Below, piece by piece: positions 54,313-61,418 of a stretch of 64,000 nt of DNA. The DNA is from an uncultured Butyricimonas sp. (lineage in GTDB: Bacteria > Bacteroidota > Bacteroidia > Bacteroidales > Marinifilaceae), in assembly GCA_944321845.1 (NCBI GenBank), contig CALUMT010000010.1, positions 1 through 64,000 on the forward strand, given 5' to 3'. The position numbers and the translations under genes were made by a program. Under the pieces are notes generated by a model that was not told where the DNA came from, made no database searches, and saw only the letters and a program-made list of their open reading frames with translations. Position 1 is the first letter of the stretch. Each line of letters opens with the position of its first letter.

Positions 54313-55728
54313 ATGAAGAAAATAGCATATTATATCACGAGCGTTTTATGTCTTTGTTTATACTTGGGATGTAGTGATTTCCTGGAGGAAAGTTCGCAAG
54401 ATCTGATGATTCCCAAGACGATTAAGGATTATAAAGAATTTCTGTATGGTGAGGGAATAGATAATAATACGGTAATTCATGATTATCTGGATATTATGAC
54501 GGATGATACGGAGGAATGGATGTCGCGAGGATTTTTAGCGAATGACTGGAGACTTCCCGTGTGGGGATATTACACGTGGCAGGAGGATCCGGAGATTGGA
54601 ATTAATAATGAAATGACAGCTGATAATGCTTGGGATACCTATTACCATCGGATATTGGTGACGAATGTTATATTGAATGACGTGGAAAATATAGAAGGGG
54701 ATAAAAATGAAAAGTATGATCTAATGGCAGAATGCTATTTCATTCGGGCTTATTCCTATTTTATGTTGGCGAACTTATACGGGAAACCATACATTGATGC
54801 GGAGAGTGCAGCTAAAGATCCCTGTGTCCCGATTAATAATGAAGTAAGTATCTCGGATAAGATGTTTGGGCGAGCCACGGTGGCTGATGTTTATAAACAT
54901 ATTGAGAGTGATTTGACTCAGGCTGTCCGTTATTTCCGGGAAAGTAATCTGGAAAAATCCATTTTCAGACCTAATTTGCCGACGGCTTATCTATTGTTGT
55001 CACGAGTATCTTTATTCCAGAAAAAATACCAGGAAACGATCAATTACGCTGATTCTGTAATGAAAACTACGCGGGCTGTGTTGTGTGATTTGAATACTTA
55101 TACCAAGTCTGATTACTTTTTTTCATCATTGAATCCAGAGTTATTATATTCTTATGGGTGGAGTAGTATATCAGCTTTCCAAGAAAGTGCAAGTTATTTG
55201 GGGGTATTGATTCCTTCCAAGGAATTGATGGCTTTGTACTCCGAGGATGATCTGCGATTAACTTATTATTATGCGGGTTCAAAAAAGACAAAACCGCTGA
55301 AATGGGATAAATATTCAAACGTGTATGCTCATGCGTTCCGGATTTCAGAAGTATTTTTAAATAGAGCCGAGGCTTACGCCGAATTGGAAAATGTTCAATC
55401 GGCCATCTCTGAGATTAACGCTTTGAGAGAAAAAAGATTCTCCAAGGAAAATCCGATACAGGCCGCTAGCAAGGAGGAAATCATACGAAAGGTTCGTGAA
55501 GAACGGAGAATGGAGCTTTGTTTCGAGGGTTTCCGGTGGTTCGATTTACGGCGTTGGGATCGTCCGAGAATAGAGCATACCTATTCTTCCGCGGATGATG
55601 TAAATGCTTATGATATTTACGTGTTGGAGGAAAACAGTCCGTCCTATACCCTTCCTATACCCAAGAAGGAGCGGGATTTGAATACCGTGATAGAACGGTT
55701 TGAAAGACAGAAAAGTATAACGAAATAA
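54313..55728 (+). CDS. SusD/RagB-like surface lipoprotein, locus 2
   Basis: A 471-residue lipoprotein with lipobox LYLGC at about residue 20 and an acidic patch after it, as in surface lipoproteins. The SusD signatures are the helical core (AECYFIRAYSYFMLANLYGK) and the end segment VREERRMELCFEGFRWFDLR, then YTLPIPKKERDLN. It pairs with the SusC next to it. Followed by the last gene of the locus after 15 bases. Confidence 0.94.
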   Translation: MKKIAYYITSVLCLCLYLGCSDFLEESSQDLMIPKTIKDYKEFLYGEGIDNNTVIHDYLDIMTDDTEEWMSRGFLANDWRLPVWGYYTWQEDPEIGINNEMTADNAWDTYYHRILVTNVILNDVENIEGDKNEKYDLMAECYFIRAYSYFMLANLYGKPYIDAESAAKDPCVPINNEVSISDKMFGRATVADVYKHIESDLTQAVRYFRESNLEKSIFRPNLPTAYLLLSRVSLFQKKYQETINYADSVMKTTRAVLCDLNTYTKSDYFFSSLNPELLYSYGWSSISAFQESASYLGVLIPSKELMALYSEDDLRLTYYYAGSKKTKPLKWDKYSNVYAHAFRISEVFLNRAEAYAELENVQSAISEINALREKRFSKENPIQAASKEEIIRKVREERRMELCFEGFRWFDLRRWDRPRIEHTYSSADDVNAYDIYVLEENSPSYTLPIPKKERDLNTVIERFERQKSITK

Positions 55729-55743
55729 CTAAAATAGAAACTT

Positions 55744-56628
55744 ATGAGACGAATAGTATATTTATTGATGCTTTTAGGGATGTTTTCTTGTTATGAGGAA
55801 GCGGATATCCATGTGGATGATTTGGAGGCTCGCTATAATTTGGAGGATGATCCATCTGACCCGGTGCAACATTATATTTACGAGTTTTATCAGCAATACA
55901 GGACGATTATATTGACAAATCCTACGATATATGATTATAAATTTAATTTTTCCCAGAAAAACAGGATTGATATAACGGCTCCGGAACAGGATAAAGACTT
56001 GTTATATGAAGGTATCCAGTTTATTGAAGATGTATTTATTGATATTTACACGCCAGAATTCAGGAAACGATATTTCCCGATGTTGATAATTATGGCAGAT
56101 ACGATTCGGGATGCCGGTTGGGGAAGTACGGAACAGAGAAATTCCGTGAGCAGTACCAATTTCGTGGCAATAGGAAATATCCGGAAAGGATTTGTCTCGT
56201 CATTGACTTCCGATGAGATCGTGAAAATGAGAGCCGACATAAATGGAAGTTTTTGGGCAGATTATATGATGAAGGCGAAGGGATGGTATACCGTTGATTC
56301 CGCTTTTTACAAGGTGAGTGCGGATGATTATGGGAAAGTGGTTATTGGTATGTTTGATGATACCACGCTGGATGAGATTGATTTTTACGAGATGGGATTC
56401 ATTAGTTATGATCCGGAAGCCTCATGGATTGAACCTGGGTTTACTCAGGTGCAGAATCCTCGGGAGGAAACCGATTTGTCACAATGGATGCGTTTTATCT
56501 TTGAGAAAACCCCTGCCGAAATGGAAGAGATTTGTGCGAAATATCCCAAAATGAAACAGAAGTACGAGGTGCTTCGGGAGGGAATTCTTGCGGCCTGTGA
56601 TTTTGATATAGGTAAAATAGGCCATTAA
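55744..56628 (+). CDS. Metallopeptidase-like (Mx1 type) lipoprotein with no zinc motif, locus 2
   Basis: A 294-residue lipoprotein (lipobox GMFSC, Cys16). Its order of elements resembles the putative zinc metallopeptidases (Mx1 type) found beside SusD genes: an N-terminal YIYEFYQQYRTIILTNPT, a central region where HExxH would stand, then SADDYG, a GFISYDPEA segment and a helical tail ending YEVLREGILAACDFDI. Where the zinc motif should be, it reads ADINGSFWADYMM (164-176), without any suitable histidine or glutamate pair. Family assignment is by pattern memory and is only moderately sure. If right, the enzyme site is lost, as in the last gene of locus 1. A long-stem terminator follows. Confidence 0.6.
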   Translation: MRRIVYLLMLLGMFSCYEEADIHVDDLEARYNLEDDPSDPVQHYIYEFYQQYRTIILTNPTIYDYKFNFSQKNRIDITAPEQDKDLLYEGIQFIEDVFIDIYTPEFRKRYFPMLIIMADTIRDAGWGSTEQRNSVSSTNFVAIGNIRKGFVSSLTSDEIVKMRADINGSFWADYMMKAKGWYTVDSAFYKVSADDYGKVVIGMFDDTTLDEIDFYEMGFISYDPEASWIEPGFTQVQNPREETDLSQWMRFIFEKTPAEMEEICAKYPKMKQKYEVLREGILAACDFDIGKIGH

Positions 56629-56646
56629 ATTGTTTTGTCCTGCGTT

Positions 56647-56706
56647 ATTGGCAGTCGTGAGAGAAAATGTTGAGGCATGCTTTCATGATTGCCAATATTA
56701 TTTTTA
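56647..56706 (+). terminator. Terminator after uptake locus 2
   Basis: A 17-bp stem (56647-56663 with 56680-56696, three G-U pairs, 16-base loop) is followed by ATTATTTTTA. It begins 19 bases after the stop of the last locus 2 gene. Confidence 0.75.
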
Positions 56707-56712
56707 CTTTCG
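56705..56712 (+). promoter_or_regulatory. Possible -7 element for menG
   Basis: TACTTTCG is one base off TAnnTTTG and lies 22 bases before the ATG at 56735. It overlaps the terminator T-run. Weak support, but it fits the chosen start. Confidence 0.3.
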
Positions 56713-56734
56713 CATGTTAATCTATACATCAATC

Positions 56735-57427
56735 ATGGCGAAAAAGGAGAAAGTGCAGGAAATGTTTAACGGGATTGCCCCGAAGTACGATTTGTTGAAT
56801 CATTTGCTGTCCCTGGGTATTGATAAGGCTTGGCGGAGAAAGGCAATGCGGGAGTTGGAGCGGGGAGCCAAGGATCGGGTGCTCGATGTGGCTTGCGGTA
56901 CGGGAGATTTTTCCATTGAGGCGCTACGACATGGAGTACGGCAGGTTGTCGGGGTGGATATATCGGAGAACATGCTGGCGGTGGCCCGGGAAAAGGCTCG
57001 GGATAAAGGGTTGGAGGAACAATTGGAATTTCTCTATGGGGATAGCGAACAACTTACTTTCCCGGATGAAAATTTCGATGCGGTGACGGTGGCTTTCGGA
57101 GTTCGTAATTTTGAGCATCTTGAGCGGGGATTGCGAGAGATGTGTCGGGTATTGAGGCCTGGGGGGCGTGTCGTGATACTGGAATTTTCGACACCGGATC
57201 GTTTTCCCATGAAACAATTGTATCGTTTCTATTTCAAGCATATCCTGCCACGGGTAGGTGGATTGGTTTCCGGAGATCGGGGTGCCTATGAGTATCTGCC
57301 AGCATCCGTGTTTGCTTTCCCACAGGGCGACCGTTTCTTGGACATTATGCGAGCCTGCGGTTTTCGTGACGTGCGTCGTCGTCCCTTGACATTCGGTATT
57401 GCCACTCTTTATACCGGCGAGAAATGA
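56735..57427 (+). CDS. menG: Demethylmenaquinone methyltransferase
   Basis: A 230-residue SAM-dependent methyltransferase of the UbiE/MenG family, the last step of menaquinone synthesis. The start KVQEMFNGIAPKYDLLNHLL, the SAM loop DVACGTGDFSIEA, the VAFGVRNFEHLERGL segment and LEFSTPDRFPMKQLY are all diagnostic. In an anaerobe without ubiquinone the menaquinone role is expected, and it would serve the complex I encoded at 8-18 kb. ATG at 56735 gives the family start; an earlier in-frame ATG (56714) adds seven residues. It overlaps the MBL gene by four bases. Confidence 0.94.
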   Translation: MAKKEKVQEMFNGIAPKYDLLNHLLSLGIDKAWRRKAMRELERGAKDRVLDVACGTGDFSIEALRHGVRQVVGVDISENMLAVAREKARDKGLEEQLEFLYGDSEQLTFPDENFDAVTVAFGVRNFEHLERGLREMCRVLRPGGRVVILEFSTPDRFPMKQLYRFYFKHILPRVGGLVSGDRGAYEYLPASVFAFPQGDRFLDIMRACGFRDVRRRPLTFGIATLYTGEK

Positions 57428-58143
57428 TGGAACTTGTTTATTTGGAGCATAGCGGTTTCCTGTTGAGAGGGACAGCCTGTTCAGTGGTCATCGACTTTTA
57501 TCATGATGCGGTGATGCCGGACGGCCAAGAGTGTACGGCTCGGGAAATTTCCACGGAAACAGGAAATATTTACGTGTTGGCTTCTCATGCACATGCCGAT
57601 CATTTCAATCCCAAGGTATTGGAATGGTATCGGATGAATCCGGCTGTACGCTATATTTTTTCTGCCGATATAACCCTCTCGGATATATCGGCACCCGTTC
57701 ATTTTTTGAGAAAAGGAGAGAAATGGAGTGACGGCTACCTGACCGTATCGGCCTTTGGTTCTACCGATGTAGGGGTGTCCTTCCTGTTGGAGATGGAAGG
57801 GAAAAAGCTGTTCCATGCGGGAGATTTGAACAACTGGCATTGGCGGGATGAATCGACTCCAGCCGAGATACGTGCGGCATCCTTGGCTTTTGCCCGGGAA
57901 TTGGAGAGTTTGCTTCCCTTCGCGGGAGAGATTGATGTGGCCATGTTCCCCGTGGATCCCCGTCTCGGTACGGATTATGATTTGGGGGCTCGGCAATTTG
58001 TTGATACCATTCGTCCCCGACTGTTTGTTCCCATGCACTTTTGGGGAAACTATCGGGAGGCGAACGCTTTTGGGACATACGCCGAGAGTCGGGGTACACA
58101 TTTTGTGTCCCTGCATCATCCCGGGGAAACTGTGTCACTTTGA
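57424..58143 (+). CDS. MBL-fold metallo-hydrolase
   Basis: A 239-residue metallo-beta-lactamase fold protein of the UlaG/UPF0173-like branch. The metal motif is ASHAHADHF (H55 to H60), with further ligands in FHAGDLNNWHW and the C-terminal FVPMHFWGN. The substrate is unknown. The ATG at 57424 overlaps the menG stop as ATGA, so the two are translationally coupled; a second ATG follows at once. Confidence 0.85.
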   Translation: MMELVYLEHSGFLLRGTACSVVIDFYHDAVMPDGQECTAREISTETGNIYVLASHAHADHFNPKVLEWYRMNPAVRYIFSADITLSDISAPVHFLRKGEKWSDGYLTVSAFGSTDVGVSFLLEMEGKKLFHAGDLNNWHWRDESTPAEIRAASLAFARELESLLPFAGEIDVAMFPVDPRLGTDYDLGARQFVDTIRPRLFVPMHFWGNYREANAFGTYAESRGTHFVSLHHPGETVSL

Positions 58144-58174
58144 AGGATAAAAAACACATTAACAATTAAATACT

Positions 58175-58555
58175 ATGGAAATAAAAGGAAGATTCGACCA
58201 TTTTAATTTTAACGTGCTGGATCTCCAGCGAAGTATCAATTTCTACGAAAAGGCTCTTGGATTAAAGGAAGTACGTCGTAAAGAGACTGCCGACGGTTCT
58301 TTCATCCTCGTGTACATGGGGGATGGTCAGACGGGTTTTACCTTGGAGTTGACTTGGTTGCGTGACCGGAAAGAGCCCTACAACCTGGGAGAGGGTGAGT
58401 ATCATCTCTGCCTGCGAGTGCCTGGGGATTATGACGAGGTACGGCGTTTCCACAAGGAAATGGGATGCGTGTGCTACGAGAATACCGATATGGGGTTGTA
58501 TTTTATTGAGGATCCGGATGGATACTGGATTGAGATTCTGCCCTTGCACGAATAA
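58175..58555 (+). CDS. VOC-family protein, glyoxalase I-like
   Basis: A 126-residue vicinal-oxygen-chelate protein. It begins FDHFNFNVLDLQRSINFYEK and ends YFIEDPDGYWIEILP, the classic glyoxalase I pattern, with probable metal ligands in H9, E75-E77 and the final Glu of WIEI. By family it may detoxify methylglyoxal with or without glutathione; other VOC activities are possible. It lies 31 bases after the MBL gene, also a typical partner in glyoxalase pathways. Confidence 0.82.
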   Translation: MEIKGRFDHFNFNVLDLQRSINFYEKALGLKEVRRKETADGSFILVYMGDGQTGFTLELTWLRDRKEPYNLGEGEYHLCLRVPGDYDEVRRFHKEMGCVCYENTDMGLYFIEDPDGYWIEILPLHE

Positions 58556-58591
58556 GATGTATGTCAATAATTGGAATGGAAAATATAAGTT

Positions 58592-59488
58592 ATGATAGAT
58601 TTTAAAAGTGTGGAGTTGGGAGACAAGGAGTTGATAGAGTCGTATTTGCTGGAATGGGGAAATCAGGATTGTAATTTGTCGTTCGTGAACCTGTGCAGCT
58701 GGCAGTTTATGACGGATAGCCGTTTCGCTATTGTGGAGGGATGTTTGGTGTTTCGTTTTACCTTGGATGAGGAGAGTGTGGTGTATTCTATGCCAGTGGG
58801 AGGAGGGGATCGGAAAGCTGTCGTGGAGTTGTTGAAACGTCAGGCGGCCTCGGAGGGACATGTTCTGCGGGTGCATGGCGTGTTCCCGGAATTGGAAGAA
58901 TGGTTCAATCGGGAGTACCCCGGAATGTTTGATTACTGTTTGGATCGGGATTATTTCGATTATATTTATTTACGGCAGGATTTGGCGGAGTTGAAGGGAA
59001 AGTACTTGCAGGCTAAACGAAATCACGTGAATAAGTTCCGGAAAACCTATAACTACCGTTATGAGCCATTGACACCGTCATTGATTCCCCGTTGTTTGGA
59101 GTTGGAGGAAAAGTGGTGCGAGGAACACGGATGCGACGAGGAAGAGAGTTTGGAGAATGAGCGGAAGGCCCTGAATTACGCCCTGAAGCATTTCGATGAG
59201 TTGGGATTGATTGGGGGAACGCTTTGGGTGGATGAAGAGATTGTCGCTTTCACTTATGGAGCTCCGATTAACGGGAATACTTTTGGTTCGCATATCGAGA
59301 AGGCTAATGCGAAGGTGGATGGGGCGTATGCCGTGATTAACCAGGAGTTTGCCCGTCATTTGCCGGAGCATTTCACGTACGTGAATCGGGAGGAGGATTT
59401 GGGAATTCCGGGATTGCGTAAAGCGAAGTTGTCGTATCATCCTGAAATCCTGCTGGAGAAAGGATACGCGGAATGGAAAGGAGAGTGA
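58592..59488 (+). CDS. DUF2156 protein, aminoacyl/acyl-transferase fold
   Basis: A 298-residue protein matching the DUF2156 family, two fused GNAT-like halves as in the C-terminal part of phosphatidylglycerol lysyltransferase. Visible marks are DCNLSFVNLCSWQF, DYIYLRQDLAELKGKYLQAK with KRNHVNKFRK, and VNREEDLGIPGLRKAKLSYH near the end. There are no membrane segments, so it is cytosolic. The true acceptor is unknown. It is followed four bases later by a GNAT gene, so they probably work together. Confidence 0.82.
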   Translation: MIDFKSVELGDKELIESYLLEWGNQDCNLSFVNLCSWQFMTDSRFAIVEGCLVFRFTLDEESVVYSMPVGGGDRKAVVELLKRQAASEGHVLRVHGVFPELEEWFNREYPGMFDYCLDRDYFDYIYLRQDLAELKGKYLQAKRNHVNKFRKTYNYRYEPLTPSLIPRCLELEEKWCEEHGCDEEESLENERKALNYALKHFDELGLIGGTLWVDEEIVAFTYGAPINGNTFGSHIEKANAKVDGAYAVINQEFARHLPEHFTYVNREEDLGIPGLRKAKLSYHPEILLEKGYAEWKGE

Positions 59489-59492
59489 GACG

Positions 59493-60521
59493 ATGAGGGA
59501 AGAGGTCGAGCGTTTGTGGAAGACGTGTTTTCATGACACGGACGAGTTTATCCGGTTCTATTTTGACAGAAAATACCGGGACGAGAATACTTTGGTGGCT
59601 CGGGATGAGAAAGGACAGGCAGTGGCGGTTCTACAGATGTTGCCTTACCCGATGACCTTTGGGCAAGAGGTGGTGAATGTATCTTATATTTCGGGGGCCT
59701 GTACCTTGCCGGAGGCTCGTTCTCGGGGAATTATGCGGGAGTTACTGGGAGAGGCTTTCCGGCGAATGAAACAGCGGGGATTGGCGTTTTCGATATTAAT
59801 TCCGCAGGAGGATTGGTTGTATGATTATTATGCTCGGGTAGGGTATTCCCCGGTTTTTAAGGTGGTGGAGAGGTGTTATTCTGTGCTTGACCGTGATTTG
59901 CAGGGAAAATTTCGTGTTGAGGTGGCCCGTAATGCCAGCGAGGTAACCGGGGAGTGGTTCGCTTATTTTGAGGAACAGAATCGCCGACGGGAATTTTGCG
60001 TGCAGCATCCCCGGGAGGATTTCGATGCGGTGGTGCAGGATCTGTTCGCGGAGGATGGACGCTTGATTGCTGTCCGAGGAGAAAATGGAAGGTTGGCTGG
60101 AATAGCTTTTGCAGTCCCGGACGGAGATCGGGTGAGAGTGAACGATTGGTTTTATGATATGGAAGGAGCATCGAAGGTGTTGCTGGCGGCTTTACAGGAG
60201 ACATTCGGGGTTCAGAAGGTTGTTTGTCGGGAGGTAGCTCGAGTAGGTGAAGGTACACGGAGAGGCATGGCTCGGGTTGTTGATGCGGAGCAGGTGCTAC
60301 GCTTGTATGCTCGGGAGAACCCGGGGAAAACAAGCGTGATTCGCTTGGCGGATGAACAGGTGCCGCAGAATTCTGGCTTGTACTTGCTGGAAAAGGGCTT
60401 GTGCCGGCGTGTGGAGGAATCTCCTGGAATACCGGAGATGGCGATGACAGTCGGGGAATTGACCCGCCTTGTGATGAGCGGGGAAGTCACAGCCCCCTTT
60501 ATGTCTTTGATGTTGGATTAG
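59493..60521 (+). CDS. GNAT-family N-acetyltransferase, Eis-like
   Basis: A 342-residue protein. The N-terminal 150 residues form a GNAT domain with the acetyl-CoA loop in CTLPEARSRGIMRELLGEAF and the segment LIPQEDWLYDYYARVGY. The rest looks like the second GNAT half and a sterol-carrier-like C-terminal region, the layout of Eis-type acetyltransferases. GGAGAGTGAGACG precedes the ATG. Its TAG stop is immediately followed by the stop of the convergent gene, with no gap. Substrate unknown. Confidence 0.83.
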   Translation: MREEVERLWKTCFHDTDEFIRFYFDRKYRDENTLVARDEKGQAVAVLQMLPYPMTFGQEVVNVSYISGACTLPEARSRGIMRELLGEAFRRMKQRGLAFSILIPQEDWLYDYYARVGYSPVFKVVERCYSVLDRDLQGKFRVEVARNASEVTGEWFAYFEEQNRRREFCVQHPREDFDAVVQDLFAEDGRLIAVRGENGRLAGIAFAVPDGDRVRVNDWFYDMEGASKVLLAALQETFGVQKVVCREVARVGEGTRRGMARVVDAEQVLRLYARENPGKTSVIRLADEQVPQNSGLYLLEKGLCRRVEESPGIPEMAMTVGELTRLVMSGEVTAPFMSLMLD

Positions 60522-61277
60522 TTATTTATTTTCCTCCTCGTTCGCTTGAGAACGGAGTAATTGTTCTATTTCGGGGAGGGATATTTTCTTGACATTCGTG
60601 ATGATCATATGCTGAGAGAGGAAATTGCCGTAAGTGTTGCATTCCCTGATAATGCCCTCGAATAGAGGTTTTAAGTCTACTTCTAGGGGGAGCAGGAGAG
60701 TGAAGGTATCGAAGAAATCATTCGGGTCATGTTCTTCTATTTCTCCTTGAATTCGGGATATGGCCTGTTCCGTTTCGTTGTAAAGGGTAGTGTGCTGGAA
60801 CTGTTTTATCGTGACGCCTTTCCTGGCGATGAATACGCAAAAATAGCGGAGTAGTTTACCACGTCCTCCCAAACCGGTGGAGACGTAGATTGTGTTGTCG
60901 TCCAAGAGGGAGGCTTGTATAATCATGCGGGATTGTTGGAGGGCGATAGTGGCCCATTCCTTCAGGGGAGTGTCTTTCTTCTGGAAAGCCTCGATGATGC
61001 GATAGGCTGCAATGTCCTCGATAGTGGAGAGTGTAAGCAGTAATTCTTTCTTTTCCTCGGCTGAATAACTTTCATCATCAAGCAGGTGGGCCTTGGGAAG
61101 GGCTTCATCTTGCCGTTGCTTGAACCCTTGGTTTTTCTGCATAAGGGTTTGCATCAGTTTCATGAACTCCCGTTGGGTGTCCACGTTGATTTGTTCTTCC
61201 AGTATATTGTATTCGACACCTCCTTGCCCAAGCAAGTCATGCAAGTTTTTCCATTCTTGTATTTCGTTATGTTCCAT
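60522..61277 (-). CDS. Hypothetical cytosolic protein
   Basis: A 251-residue protein with no signal peptide or membrane helix. It is mixed helical and strand, with an acidic C-terminus (RSQANEEENK) and a GLGGRGKLLRYFCVF segment in the middle. I do not recognise the family. It has its own TAnnTTTG element 29 bases upstream, supporting the ATG at 61277. It meets the GNAT gene tail to tail and is divergent from feoAB. Confidence 0.7.
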   Translation of the reverse strand: MEHNEIQEWKNLHDLLGQGGVEYNILEEQINVDTQREFMKLMQTLMQKNQGFKQRQDEALPKAHLLDDESYSAEEKKELLLTLSTIEDIAAYRIIEAFQKKDTPLKEWATIALQQSRMIIQASLLDDNTIYVSTGLGGRGKLLRYFCVFIARKGVTIKQFQHTTLYNETEQAISRIQGEIEEHDPNDFFDTFTLLLPLEVDLKPLFEGIIRECNTYGNFLSQHMIITNVKKISLPEIEQLLRSQANEEENK

Positions 61278-61306
61278 ACGTTGGATAGCCCGGTTGATTT
61301 GTCGGG

Positions 61307-61314
61307 CAAAGGTA
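61307..61314 (-). promoter_or_regulatory. Putative -7 promoter element for the hypothetical gene
   Basis: The minus strand reads TACCTTTG, an exact TAnnTTTG, 30 bases before the ATG at 61277. A small GC hairpin (GCCCG with CGGGC, 61288-61307) lies in the leader. Confidence 0.5.
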
Positions 61315-61418
61315 CATTATTTCTTGTTTTTCTATACCGTGGAGGTTATGTTTTTATGTTTACTTAGAAAGAATAAAAATAAATAGCTTATATTCGCGGT
61401 ATAAAATGAAAGTGTCTT

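Noticed and set aside
40708-56628. A mobile element carrying the two uptake loci
   Set aside because: No integrase, transposase, flanking repeat or attachment site could be seen at either end.
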